DNA of 64,000 bases from Paenibacillus massiliensis 2301065 = DSM 16942 (GCF_000377505.1 NZ_KB898196.1:117933-181932); one strand, 5' to 3'. Shown: positions 35,345 through 44,758, counted from the stretch's first letter. Notes: a model not told the origin generated them from the letters alone. Numbers and translations: made by a program.

Positions 35345-35412
35345 GGAGCTCCGTACTTGCAGTTACCATTTGAGGAGCTCCTTACTACCATTTGAAGAGT
35401 TCCTGACTTGCA
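35345..35412. repeat. Short imperfect direct repeats downstream of nplT
   Basis: Three tandem copies of GGAGCTCC-x-TACTTGC / ACCATTTGA units (about 22-29 bases each) precede the nplT terminator. They are not coding. Confidence 0.55.
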
Positions 35413-35438
35413 TCCGTCCTTCTCTCCTCTAACCAAAG

Positions 35439-35487
35439 CAAGACCGCTGCCCATGGTATGATGACCACTGGCACGGTCTTGTTCTTT
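35439..35487 (+). terminator. Terminator of nplT
   Basis: CAAGACCG and CGGTCTTG arms with inner GCC/GGC pairing, followed by TTCTTTT. Confidence 0.85.
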
Positions 35488-35590
35488 TACGTTATCTCAA
35501 GATTCTTTACACGTTCCCAAGATTAGTTCTGGCATCCTTGACTCATTCTGTACATCTGGGAGCTCGGGCGATAGGTCTAAGTTCAGTTTG

Positions 35591-35750
35591 TGTGTCTCGT
35601 GCTGTATATGTCTGTCTCTTGCTGTATATGTCTGTCTCTTGCTGTATATGTGTGTCTCGTGCTGTATGTTGTGTCTTATGCTGTAGATGTGTGTCCCAGT
35701 TGTATGTCTATGTCCTATGCTGCAGGTATGTGTCTTTTTCTGTATATGTT
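35591..35750. repeat. Degenerate 20-bp tandem repeat (minisatellite)
   Basis: About eight copies of TGTGTCTCGTGCTGTATATG run head to tail. The first four are exactly 20 bases and nearly identical; the last four drift to 18-21 bases. The period is not a multiple of three and no ribosome binding site precedes the frames across it, so it is most likely non-coding. It lies in the 580-base gap between nplT and the SARP regulator. Confidence 0.85.
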
Positions 35751-35852
35751 GTCTTGCTTCACTGTTCGTTAAAAAATGTGCCGCCTGCACATTCTGTCGC
35801 CAGAGCTCGAAGCTGGGTCAGCCCATCTTCCCTGAGACAGGTACCCTTCCCA

Positions 35853-37010
35853 TCATGCTGTATGAGACTGCTCCCCGGCATAACGCTCATATGCCTTACA
35901 CATGTCGGCGGATGGCTCCACGCCAAGCTCTTCATATAGCAGCGCAGAGAAGCGCTCATAGTGCTGGATCAGTGCTGTATGATTCCCCATCTCATCGTAT
36001 ATTCGTAGCAGCTCGGTACATACCTGCTCGGAATACGGCTCCTTCTCCTGAAGCTGCAAGAGACGCTGGGCTGCCTTTCTGGAGTGTCCTGTACGGTGCT
36101 CTTCACGGGCTCGTAGCAGCATTCCCTCCACATAGAGCTCTCGCAGCTCCTCCTGACGGGAGTAAGCCCATACATAATCATGCTCCTCCAGATAATGTCC
36201 GCGGTACTGCTGTAGCGCACGATCCAGCTGTTCATAATTCTCCTGGCCCTCAGGTGCGCCGCGAAAGGCTTGAACGGCCTGCTCAAATGCATCCACATCT
36301 GTACTCCAGTGTCCTACATTCAGACGATAACGGTCCAGATTAAATTCAAGCCGGATGCCCTCCAGCCATTCCTTCAGCATTTTGCGGATCTGGTAGACGG
36401 TGGTGTGTAGATGCACGACAGCCTTATCCATTGTATATTCCGGCCACAGGTCGTCGAGAAGCTGCTGCTTGTTCACCCATTCTCCCCGTTGCTGAACCAT
36501 ATAGGCGAAAAGCTCCTGGGACTTTAACGTCCTCCATTTGAAAGGTTTACCGTCCAATTCCTTCGGTGCAGACCCGGCGAGTGACGTTAACTCAAGGCGT
36601 TGGAAGCAACGCACATCCGGTTCGGCCACCAGCGGCTCCACAGGCTGAGCCGGGCCCCTGCTTACGATTCGGTCAATCGTCTTGCCGAGCCGCTGAGGAT
36701 GCACAGGCTTAAGCACGTAATCCAGTGCTTGCAGCTCAAAGGCTTCGATGGCATATTCTGAATATGCTGTGATGAAGACGATCTGAGCTCCTAGTCCAAG
36801 CTGCTCAATCCATTCAGCCGCCTCCAGTCCATTCATTTCAGGCATACCGATATCCAAGAATATCACATCTGTGTGGGCTGAGCTCAAGTGCTCTATTCCC
36901 AGCTTGGCAGAGGTGTATTTGCCTGCGACTGTCAGCCGCCCGTCGTTCTGTAGGAGTCTTTCCAGTTGATTCAGCGCCGAACGCTCATCATCAATCAGAA
37001 TAGCCTTCAT
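35853..37010 (-). CDS. Response regulator with SARP-type output (receiver, winged helix, BTAD)
   Basis: A 385-aa regulator. The receiver (1-120) has the acidic pocket DDE at 7-9, phospho-Asp D53 in FLDIGMPEMNG and Lys in VLKPVHP. A Trans_reg_C winged helix follows (about 150-240, KSQELFAYMVQQRGEWVNKQQLL region), then a helical bacterial transcriptional activator domain (about 250-380) ending YERYAGE. The SARP/AfsR-like output is typical of large Paenibacillus regulators. It is the last gene of a three-gene unit after the sensor kinase and the stand-alone receiver. Start ATG 37010 follows GGGAGGAAGG. Target genes are unknown. Confidence 0.92.
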   Translation of the reverse strand: MKAILIDDERSALNQLERLLQNDGRLTVAGKYTSAKLGIEHLSSAHTDVIFLDIGMPEMNGLEAAEWIEQLGLGAQIVFITAYSEYAIEAFELQALDYVLKPVHPQRLGKTIDRIVSRGPAQPVEPLVAEPDVRCFQRLELTSLAGSAPKELDGKPFKWRTLKSQELFAYMVQQRGEWVNKQQLLDDLWPEYTMDKAVVHLHTTVYQIRKMLKEWLEGIRLEFNLDRYRLNVGHWSTDVDAFEQAVQAFRGAPEGQENYEQLDRALQQYRGHYLEEHDYVWAYSRQEELRELYVEGMLLRAREEHRTGHSRKAAQRLLQLQEKEPYSEQVCTELLRIYDEMGNHTALIQHYERFSALLYEELGVEPSADMCKAYERYAGEQSHTA

Positions 37011-37037
37011 AAGCCTTCCTCCCTGCTGTTGTTCTCG

Positions 37038-37421
37038 TTATAATAGTCGGCTTTCCGGCAAAGAGCTGCGCTTGTCCAGCAGCCCAATAGTTCTTAGTAG
37101 ACGGTCTGCTGTCAGCGGCTTCAATATATAGTCCACTGCCTGCTTCTCAAAGGCATGCAGCGCATAATGGCGACTAGCTGTCACAAAGACAATCTCCGCC
37201 GCACATTTCGCCCGAATAACATCTGACATATCCAATCCAGAAATGCCTTCTAATTCTATATCGAGAAAAACAGCGTCAGGCTTTAGAGCTTCTACCTCAT
37301 TTAATGCAATTTTGGGGTTACTTGAGCATCCAACGACTTGAGTCTCAGGCATATGCCCAAATATATCCTTCATTCTGCGCATATGATCTTCATCGCAATC
37401 CAGTAAGTATATCTTCAGCAA
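37038..37421 (-). CDS. Stand-alone receiver (REC-only) response regulator
   Basis: 127 aa, a complete receiver domain with no output. The acidic pocket is DCDED, the phosphoacceptor D54 lies in FLDIELEGISGLD, Thr is in FVTAS and the conserved Lys in ILKPL. It is most similar in layout to the receiver halves of LytTR and SARP regulators and may act as a phosphate sink or relay between the hybrid kinase and the SARP regulator. The gap to the kinase gene is 23 bases and to the regulator 27 bases. Start TTG 37421 behind AGGAGGGGG. Confidence 0.9.
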   Translation of the reverse strand: MLKIYLLDCDEDHMRRMKDIFGHMPETQVVGCSSNPKIALNEVEALKPDAVFLDIELEGISGLDMSDVIRAKCAAEIVFVTASRHYALHAFEKQAVDYILKPLTADRLLRTIGLLDKRSSLPESRLL

Positions 37422-37444
37422 GCGTCCCCCTCCTGAGCAAATTA

Positions 37445-40400
37445 TTATCCTTTCGCCGCGAATTCTCCAGGTAGCTTGTAAGGTACTTTGAAGCTGACCG
37501 TCGTACCCACTCCAGGTGTACTCTTGATATCAAGTCCGTGCCCGTATAAAGTCATCAATCTGCGGTGAATATTGCGCAGACCTACACTATTGCTATGAGT
37601 CCCCTCAATCAGAAGCTGTGGTAGCAGCTTAGGCAGAATTCCGACACCATTGTCACTCACCCGAATATGTATGTGGCTGTCTTCATGGTGTATTACAATC
37701 TGAATAAGTCCGCCAGTAGCCCTCTGCATAATTCCGTGCCTGATCGCATTCTCCACAATCGGCTGAATGGTTAGTGGTGGAATGAGAGCCTTCGCCTCCT
37801 CACTAATATCGTATTCAACCTGAAGCCTCTCCTCGAATCGTGCCTGCTCAAGGGACACATAGGCTTCTACAAGCTCAAGCTCCTTTTGCAGCGGAATCGT
37901 CTGATCGCGATTCTGGAAATCAAAGCTGCCACGTAAATACTGACTTAAGTCCATCAACAGCTCAATTGCCCGATCCGGGTCCACCGTACAGGTTGAAATA
38001 ATGACATTCAGGGCGTTGTACAGGAAGTGCGGCTTGATCTGGGCTTGTAAAAATGCCATCTCAGAGCGGACAACCTCCTGTGCAGAGGAACGAATATTCA
38101 GTAGTGTATGCACACGTACTCGCAGCTCCTGAGCATCCACAGGCTTGCGCAGAAAATCATTAGCCCCTGCCTCAAAGCCAACTTCAATATCACCAGGCAG
38201 ATCCCTGGCGGTAAGCAGCAGGATCGGCAGCTCGGCCAGAGAATAGCTCTCACGAATCGCTCTGCATAGCTCTACTCCCGACATGCCCGGCATGACCCAA
38301 TCCGTAATGACCAGGTCAATACGCTCTTGTCCGGACACATATTCCAAGGCCTCGGTCCCTTGATCAACAGCGATGACCCTGCAGCTAGGCGAGCTAAGCA
38401 GCTCCATTAGAACCTGCAGATTAATCGGGTCATCATCCACTGCCAGTATTGTATGCTGTCTCTCATCTGCAGGCAGAACGGCTCGCTGTTCTCCCGGAGA
38501 CGATGAAGCAGACGTCTGCTTACCAGCCGTTGTCTCGTTCAGACTGCCGTACCTTACCAGCTCCGATTCGATCAGGTATTCGTTTAGGTCCAGTAGCTCT
38601 GCTGACATAGTCACGACAGGCTGCTTATGGCTTGCGTCGACAAGCGGGAGCGTGAAGATAAAGACAGAGCCCTTTCCTACCTCAGATTGTACTTGAATAC
38701 GTCCACAATGCAGCTCAATAAGCTGCTTTGTAATATTTAACCCCAATCCGGTCCCGCTGTATGGAGATTGATCTGATTGGCCTCCGCGATTGAACAGCTG
38801 GAATATATCCTGAAGATGCTCCTTGGCAATACCAATTCCTGTGTCCTCCACTGTGAGCTTCAGCTCGCGCTCGTTTGACTCTGCCCGAATCGTGATCGTT
38901 CCTTCATTCGTGAACTTCACAGCATTCCCCAGCAGATTGTACAAAATCTGACTCAGTCGATCCTCGTCAGCGAGGACACGCGGAAGCTCCTCTGGCAACT
39001 CCGTAATGAACACAACTCTTTTCTTGCCCACTGTATGACTTAGCACCTCCAGCACGGAGTATACAGCGGATCGTACATCTACAGCTCGAAGATAGAGCTG
39101 GAGCCTGCCATTTTTGAGATTCGAGAAGTCCAGAATATCGTTGACAAGGTATGACAGTCTACGCCCCACAGCTGTGATTAATCCCAGATTACTGAGCTGC
39201 TTCTCATCCAATCGCCCCTCTGAGCGCTCGATGGTGGACTGGGCAATGTTAATAATGCCGTGCAGTGGAGTTCTCAGCTCATGCGAGGTATTGGCAAGGA
39301 ACTCATCCTTCAAGCCATCCAGCGTGAGCAAGCGGTGAGACAGGCTCTCCACCTCATAGAACGATTTGGCATACCGATGAGCCAGCAGGAGCGCCTGGGC
39401 ACTGACGAAGATCAGGACTTCATAGGCAATCAAGCCCTTGATTTCCAGTCTCCCCACCAGATTCGTGATGGTTACTACAACCGTCATCATAATGCTGAGC
39501 ATACTGGCGGTCATATATGTAACACTCTCCGGTCGCATGACCAGCCCCTTGGCCATGGCATACACCGAATAGAGCACACTTACGATGGCATACATTAGCA
39601 ATACCGGCTCGGTAGTAGACATGATAATCGTAGGTAGCAGCAGGCCGATGGCCACCAGCAATACAGTGCAGCCTGTCGATATCCAAAGGGCGATACGGTG
39701 CACCAATCCCTCTATATAGGTGCTCACATACCTTAGCAGGAAAAAATACACCAGTGTCGATGAGATCAACTGAATGCGCAGGATCCATTCATAGGGAATG
39801 CCAGGAATCGTACCTGCCAGCTTCTCACCCTGCACCAGACAGTACAGCAATGCGGCGAAGCAAAATCCACCCAAGTAGAGCAGAGACAGCTCCTTTTTCC
39901 GCAGACGGTACAGTACCATGAAATAGAGAGCAGGCAGGAAGAATCCAGCTGCAACCAGCAGATCCATAGCTAATGCCTTATTCCGTACCTGCTGAATGGA
40001 GCCTGTATCTCCGAAGAGCAACGGCTTGACCATCCCTCCTGAAGCATAGCTATAATTCGCTGCATGGATCGTCAGCTCAAGCGTGCTGCCATCTGTTTTG
40101 CCGAATCCAGTAAACGGAACATTCCCTGGTTGTCCAGTATCCGCTGTTCTGCTAGGCTCCCCACTGGCTCCGATCTCCGTATCATTCAGGTAGACACGAC
40201 TCGCGGAGCGAATATTCTGCATGGTGACACCGTATACGTCCTCCTGCTCATCAGGCAGTAATATTCGAAGGCGGTAAGTACCAAATCCGTCAGGCTGACC
40301 ATCCGGGAGAGCACTGTCCCATTTTCCAGGCACGGCTATGTATGATTTCTGAACCCTATTCAGCGAGTGCACATCCAGAGAAGCCTCTGTCATCCGCATA

Positions 40401-40621
40401 ACAGGAGGGGATGGCGGTAGGAAGCGCTCCGAATAGAACTCCCATTCACCACGAAGCTGTACTACACCCTGCTCACGAAAGTTCCATTCACGAAGATCCA
40501 GCACTCCCTTCTCTGCACGCGGAAGCTCCCGGCTATCTGCGGACCACGCTAGGATGAGATACACTGGCAGAGCTACGGTCATTAGTACAACCACAGCTAT
40601 GCTTACGATTTGCTTTTTCAT
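37445..40621 (-). CDS. Hybrid sensor kinase with two kinase modules (7TMR-DISM, HisKA, REC, LytS-type)
   Basis: A 1058-aa membrane sensor. In order: TM at the N-terminus; extracytoplasmic 7TMR-DISM jelly roll (about 40-200); seven-TM block (about 205-395); HisKA with His in SHELRTPLHG near 447; HATPase (about 545-655, EDTGIGIAKE); receiver with Asp in VITDWVMPG near 772; LytS-type His_kinase with His in IKPHFLYNAL near 864; second HATPase to the end (VENAIRHGI, VGLRNIHRRL). So two catalytic modules of different families share one chain. ATG 40621 (M-K-K-Q) is preferred; the frame is open to 40741 but lacks an SD. First gene of the trio. Confidence 0.92.
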   Translation of the reverse strand: MKKQIVSIAVVVLMTVALPVYLILAWSADSRELPRAEKGVLDLREWNFREQGVVQLRGEWEFYSERFLPPSPPVMRMTEASLDVHSLNRVQKSYIAVPGKWDSALPDGQPDGFGTYRLRILLPDEQEDVYGVTMQNIRSASRVYLNDTEIGASGEPSRTADTGQPGNVPFTGFGKTDGSTLELTIHAANYSYASGGMVKPLLFGDTGSIQQVRNKALAMDLLVAAGFFLPALYFMVLYRLRKKELSLLYLGGFCFAALLYCLVQGEKLAGTIPGIPYEWILRIQLISSTLVYFFLLRYVSTYIEGLVHRIALWISTGCTVLLVAIGLLLPTIIMSTTEPVLLMYAIVSVLYSVYAMAKGLVMRPESVTYMTASMLSIMMTVVVTITNLVGRLEIKGLIAYEVLIFVSAQALLLAHRYAKSFYEVESLSHRLLTLDGLKDEFLANTSHELRTPLHGIINIAQSTIERSEGRLDEKQLSNLGLITAVGRRLSYLVNDILDFSNLKNGRLQLYLRAVDVRSAVYSVLEVLSHTVGKKRVVFITELPEELPRVLADEDRLSQILYNLLGNAVKFTNEGTITIRAESNERELKLTVEDTGIGIAKEHLQDIFQLFNRGGQSDQSPYSGTGLGLNITKQLIELHCGRIQVQSEVGKGSVFIFTLPLVDASHKQPVVTMSAELLDLNEYLIESELVRYGSLNETTAGKQTSASSSPGEQRAVLPADERQHTILAVDDDPINLQVLMELLSSPSCRVIAVDQGTEALEYVSGQERIDLVITDWVMPGMSGVELCRAIRESYSLAELPILLLTARDLPGDIEVGFEAGANDFLRKPVDAQELRVRVHTLLNIRSSAQEVVRSEMAFLQAQIKPHFLYNALNVIISTCTVDPDRAIELLMDLSQYLRGSFDFQNRDQTIPLQKELELVEAYVSLEQARFEERLQVEYDISEEAKALIPPLTIQPIVENAIRHGIMQRATGGLIQIVIHHEDSHIHIRVSDNGVGILPKLLPQLLIEGTHSNSVGLRNIHRRLMTLYGHGLDIKSTPGVGTTVSFKVPYKLPGEFAAKG

Positions 40622-40947
40622 AGATAAGAGGCTCTCCCGGTTTTTTGGTGTCTGGACAAGGAACCTGCCATTATCCAGCTGTAAGGCTATAGTAGCCCAT
40701 TCACTGTCATCCGTCATCCTCTTACCCCAAATAAAGACCACAAATCATGGTAATTCTGATGTACCTCTCCAAATTGATTATAGATCGTGCCTCTGAACGG
40801 ATTCTGAGCAATACAAGATCGAAGGTGAAATAGATACCCTTGAGAAAATTTATGCAAAAAGCTTACATATTTGCTCCGCTTCCTGACAAGCCTATGAGTA
40901 TCCGTGTCGTGCGGAAGATGCACATCATGAACAGGAGGTTTAACGTA

Positions 40948-41754
40948 TTGAAGACATTGATCGTGAAGAAGCTAGGCTGGCTCCTATTAGGTGGCTTGCT
41001 GATCCTGACTGCACCAGGCATGGACAGCGTAGCCACAGCGGCTGGAGACGGTCAGCCCTTTCATTTTGGATTCAAGAAAAGCCGTAACGGCGAGCTTCCA
41101 TCCATTGCACAAGAAGGCTTCATGGAGAAGCTACAGGAGCAAGGAGCCGTCTTCTTGGGAGATACGAGCCACAAGGAGCTATATCTGACCTTCGACAATG
41201 GCTACGAGAATGGCTACACAGGCAAAGTACTGGATGTTCTGAAGCAGCATAAGGTACCGGCGGCCTTTTTCGTAACCGGACATTTCGTGCGAGATCAGCC
41301 TGAGCTGCTACGCCGAATGGCGGATGAGGGCCATATCATCGGCAACCACTCCTGGAGTCACCCGGATATGACTACACTATCTGCTGAGCAGATCCGTACA
41401 GAGCTGGACAAGGTACGCGAGGCAGCAGGCAAGATTACGGGACAATCAGAAATGAAGTATGTCAGACCACCGCGTGGTATCTTCAGCGGAAAGGTATTGA
41501 AGGTGTGCCAAGAGGCAGGATATACCAACGTATTCTGGTCTGCCGCCTACAAGGATTGGGATGTACAGCGGCAAATGGGCTCCAATCATGCCTTCCGGCA
41601 GGTGGTCTCACAATTCCACCCTGGAGCCGTTCTTTTGCTGCACTCGGTGTCCAAGGATAATATGGAGGCATTGCCTTCCATTATTCAGGCGGCCCAGCAG
41701 CAAGGCTATACGTTCAAGAGCCTAGATGAGCTGCAGCATAAAACCTACCGATAA
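40948..41754 (+). CDS. pdaA: Polysaccharide deacetylase, PdaA-like (spore cortex delta-lactam type)
   Basis: The 268-aa secreted NodB-domain protein has a signal peptide (KKLGWLLLGGLLILTAPGMDSVATA). Then GFKKSRNGELPSIAQEG and LYLTFDNGYENGYT (catalytic D-N/D pair), NHSWSHPDM (metal His-x3-His), RPPRG and LLLHSVSKDN follow. The TFDNGYENG variant is characteristic of PdaA, which deacetylates muramic acid to make the muramic delta-lactam of spore cortex. Length matches B. subtilis PdaA (263). Start is TTG 40948, 9 bases after AGGAGG; the frame is open to 40840 but lacks an SD there. Confidence 0.9.
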   Translation: MKTLIVKKLGWLLLGGLLILTAPGMDSVATAAGDGQPFHFGFKKSRNGELPSIAQEGFMEKLQEQGAVFLGDTSHKELYLTFDNGYENGYTGKVLDVLKQHKVPAAFFVTGHFVRDQPELLRRMADEGHIIGNHSWSHPDMTTLSAEQIRTELDKVREAAGKITGQSEMKYVRPPRGIFSGKVLKVCQEAGYTNVFWSAAYKDWDVQRQMGSNHAFRQVVSQFHPGAVLLLHSVSKDNMEALPSIIQAAQQQGYTFKSLDELQHKTYR

Positions 41755-41888
41755 GCATATATAGTACGTAGAACAACAAGCTGAATACCAAGCTGAATAA
41801 CAGTCGACGGGCTTCTGCTTGCAGCGGCTCTATATTCACATTTGTAACCGGTCAAGGGTAAAGGAGTAGCCTCTCGACCTCTACACAC

Positions 41889-41950
41889 ATAGACCCCGGA
41901 ATAGCTGCCTTCTCTGGATATAGGAGAAACAGTACAATTCCAGGGTCTAT
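41889..41950 (+). terminator. Terminator of the pdaA-like gene
   Basis: ATAGACCC and GGGTCTAT arms with inner GGAAT/ATTCC pairing, then TTAGGTT. The remainder of the 41755-42080 gap shows no gene. Confidence 0.7.
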
Positions 41951-42080
41951 TTAGGTTGTACTTCAACCGTTCAAATTACCTATATAGATAAGAGGAGAAA
42001 TTTTAGCCGGGCCCGGCTGGCTCCTTGATCACTGCAAAAGGATAACTCGTGGTACGATTCTCATGATGGGAGGAATTCGC

Positions 42081-43163
42081 ATGACCTGCACTCAGGACAA
42101 TCTGATCGGTGAAACGATGTCAGTCCCTGGCAACATCAATATCGACGTTGCCTCCGCTCAGCCACATGGTACCAGACGCTTAATGCTCAGTGACAACCCC
42201 GAGACATTGACGTTGACCAATGTACCCGAAGTGGACGGAACCTTATGGCATGATGTGGTCCACACTACCGACAAGACTGTACGGCATCGGATTTTTGGCT
42301 GGCACTACAACAAGACAGGTGGCCCAGTCCGTATCGGTGTTACGATCGAGAATAAGAATGGGGCACCCATGAGGCTTAGCCAACTGGAAAGAGAATTGAA
42401 GGTTGTGCCAGAGACTGCGAGCTGGATCATTGATGTCGGACAGTGTATTGCCAAGTCCTGTCTGGCCGGGACGATGGAGCGCATTCGTCCAGTGGATTCA
42501 CTTCAAGCCTGTCGAGGTGTATCTCTGCTGGAACAATTCGAGGTTCCAGAGGGGTCTCTGGCTGGCTTCGTCTATGATCTGACGTTGACCCGTCCGGGAC
42601 ACCGAGGGAAGCTGGATTATGAGATCCGAACCGTAGTGAGTAAGGACCTAACTGCTGACTTGCGTGAGGTGGTATCAGCACCTCTACCGCCTGTACCGCC
42701 ACCACAAGCCCACCCCCGAGGAAGCTGGAGCTTCAGCGAGACGGACGCTATCATGCCGGAGTATATCATCGGTACAAGTGCTAATTATAGAGCTTGTGCT
42801 GCCTCACGGCTGGACGGAACAGTTCCGGCTGACCTGCTGTTCACAGCAGCACGTAGTGAACTAGGGCCAGCACTTGATAATCGGGGACAGTTCGGGGTCA
42901 TCTACCATGTCACAATCCCGATCTATAACCCTCTACCGGAGGAACGCCAGGTACGCATTTATGCCAATCCACGCGGAGGTGCTTTTGCAGGCTCAGTACG
43001 ACTGGACAATACCGTGTATGGCATTCCACTCCTGCGTAACAATACCCAAGTCTGTAGACTTGCAGACATAACTGCTCCTCCAGGCCGCAGCTCGTATTCG
43101 TTCAGCTTCATGGTGGCTGGCAGTGCCAGTACTCCACTTGGCATTTATGTGACGAGTCCTTAA
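42081..43163 (+). CDS. Unknown 360-aa protein, probably all-beta
   Basis: No family recognised. The sequence is rich in short beta-prone segments and glycine/proline turns (IFGWHYNKTGGPVRIGVTIEN, VIYHVTIPIYNPLPEERQVRIYANPRGG). A proline-rich linker (PLPPVPPPQAHPRG) near 207-220 divides it into two halves that both look like immunoglobulin- or jelly-roll-type domains. Cysteines occur near the start and middle. There is no signal peptide or TM segment. ATG 42081 sits 7 bases after GGGAGG. It may be related to the beta domains found with copper-amine-oxidase-like surface proteins of Paenibacillus, but this is only a resemblance. Terminator follows. Confidence 0.75.
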   Translation: MTCTQDNLIGETMSVPGNINIDVASAQPHGTRRLMLSDNPETLTLTNVPEVDGTLWHDVVHTTDKTVRHRIFGWHYNKTGGPVRIGVTIENKNGAPMRLSQLERELKVVPETASWIIDVGQCIAKSCLAGTMERIRPVDSLQACRGVSLLEQFEVPEGSLAGFVYDLTLTRPGHRGKLDYEIRTVVSKDLTADLREVVSAPLPPVPPPQAHPRGSWSFSETDAIMPEYIIGTSANYRACAASRLDGTVPADLLFTAARSELGPALDNRGQFGVIYHVTIPIYNPLPEERQVRIYANPRGGAFAGSVRLDNTVYGIPLLRNNTQVCRLADITAPPGRSSYSFSFMVAGSASTPLGIYVTSP

Positions 43164-43223
43164 TTATCCTTAATCATCCTTAATTAGTCCCTAATTACTT
43201 CTTAAGATGATCCTCAGCGCAAT

Positions 43224-43275
43224 AAAGCACACAGGTCAAGGGATAAAGCTTCTCCCGGGTCCTGTGTGCTTTATT
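43224..43275. terminator. Bidirectional terminator between the unknown gene and the EAL gene
   Basis: AAAGCACACAGG and CCTGTGTGCTTT are perfect 12-base arms with inner GGG/CCC pairing; T-rich sequence follows in both directions. Confidence 0.88.
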
Positions 43276-43327
43276 ATAGTCCCACATATACGATAATTGT
43301 GTCCTTATGTATGCATCCCAGCCAGTC

Positions 43328-44362
43328 TTATGCAATGGATACATAATTCAGCGGCTCCTGCTGCGGACGTCCGAACAAATAGCCTTGGGCCAGCGGAATT
43401 CCTGCTTGCAGACAGTATAGATAATCCTCGCGATTCTCAATCCCCTCTGCAAGTACTTTTCCATGAAAAGCTTTAGCCGATTGCACAATTCGCTCAATCT
43501 GACGCTGCTTCTGCGGATCACGGTGACATTCGTGAATGAGACTACGATCTATTTTCACATAATCAGGCTCAAGTCTGTTCATGAGCTCCATCGTCGCGTA
43601 CCCGGCTCCCAGATCATCCAGAGCCACGGCAATCCCGTGTCTGCGATATTCATCGAAAATACGCTTCAATACATCCAGGTCTTTAATTTCCTCCGTCTCA
43701 ACGACCTCAAACACAAAATCAGCAGGATCAAGCGACAGCTTTGCAATGATGTCAAAGGAGTGCTGGAGGCAAAACTTCGGATTTCGGATAGATGAGGGCA
43801 AAAAATTCACAAATCGCTTCGTACCCCGAGGCAGATATCTCGCGCTTGTCTCAATAGCTTTGACGCAAGCAGCTCGGTCCAGATATGTATACAACCCCGT
43901 GCTTCGAGCCACCTCGAATAATTGATAGGGTGAGATCAATTGCTCATGTGATGACTGGCGAAGCAGAAATTCATAACCGATCACTTGCAGATCCTGATCC
44001 ACAATGGGCTGCATATGGCTGCTGAATTCCCGCCTGAGAATAAGCTGCACTATATCGTAATGCTCCAGACGTGCCCGCAGCATTGCAAGTTCTACCCACT
44101 CATCCGACAGCAGGTGTACAGCCGATTCTTCACTTCGGGATTTCAGCTTTCCTTCCAAGGCCGATTCCTCAGCTTCCAGGAGAAGAAACAGTTGCAGCAG
44201 CTCGTCCATATTGGAATAGGGGCATCCGATGACATGGTTATCCAGCAACACGACGTGTCCCATTTGCTGAAGCTTATGCCTGATGCTTCCATCCACTGGG
44301 CGAATCCATAGCGTCCCCTCTGTGCGGATCGGGGGAATAGTACTGCAGCTGCCACAATTCAT
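43328..44362 (-). CDS. EAL-domain cyclic-di-GMP phosphodiesterase
   Basis: A 344-aa protein. The C-terminal EAL domain (about 110-340) has EFLLR in the EAL position, the metal Asn in VNFLPSSI, Glu in FEVVETEE, DDLGAGYA, KIDRSLI, the second Glu in LAEGIEN and QGYLFGRP. All main catalytic residues of active phosphodiesterases are therefore present. The N-terminal ~105 residues are not a known domain but begin MNCGSCS (C3-x-x-C6), which could bind a metal or redox signal. It hydrolyses c-di-GMP to pGpG in the cytosol, affecting motility and biofilm. Start ATG 44362 after GGGAGG. Single gene with a shared terminator. Confidence 0.9.
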   Translation of the reverse strand: MNCGSCSTIPPIRTEGTLWIRPVDGSIRHKLQQMGHVVLLDNHVIGCPYSNMDELLQLFLLLEAEESALEGKLKSRSEESAVHLLSDEWVELAMLRARLEHYDIVQLILRREFSSHMQPIVDQDLQVIGYEFLLRQSSHEQLISPYQLFEVARSTGLYTYLDRAACVKAIETSARYLPRGTKRFVNFLPSSIRNPKFCLQHSFDIIAKLSLDPADFVFEVVETEEIKDLDVLKRIFDEYRRHGIAVALDDLGAGYATMELMNRLEPDYVKIDRSLIHECHRDPQKQRQIERIVQSAKAFHGKVLAEGIENREDYLYCLQAGIPLAQGYLFGRPQQEPLNYVSIA

Positions 44363-44758
44363 AAATATGGGCCTCCCTGGAAACTAAATTTCCTTTTTTA
44401 TGAATATCATAACATGTATTTTAGAACAATAGGACTACTTTTTCGACGTATTTTTTACTTTTCAACAATTATCCACAACGGAAAAGGCCTTAAGAACTAT
44501 AGTTTCGAGTTCATTTACGAAAAAACAACATGCGTATGAGTGCATATCCATCGTCGTGCATAATTATATGTATAACTATAAATTTATCGACATACTTCTA
44601 CATAAACAATCCACATGTATTCGAAACCTTTTTGACCAATCTAAACCAAATACAGACAAGCCCTGTGCCCTCGAAGGAGCGACAAAGCTTGCCTGTATGA
44701 GTTGACCAGCTTCAGCACCATAGGTGGCTGTCACCAGGCCGATTGTGATAACAGCAAT
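44363..44758. other. AT-rich intergenic region
   Basis: About 400 bases between divergent-looking neighbours. It holds the EAL gene promoter area and, at its right end, the nucleotidase terminator. No gene or known RNA motif seen. Confidence 0.5.
44652..44696 (-). terminator. Terminator of the nucleotidase gene
   Basis: ACAGGCAAGC pairs with GCTTGTCTGT on the minus strand, followed by ATTTGGTTT. Confidence 0.6.

Noticed and set aside
35497..35790. Frames across the 20-bp repeats on both strands
   Set aside because: The 20-base period shifts the frame each copy, there is no RBS, and the translated repeats are only a by-product of the DNA repeat.
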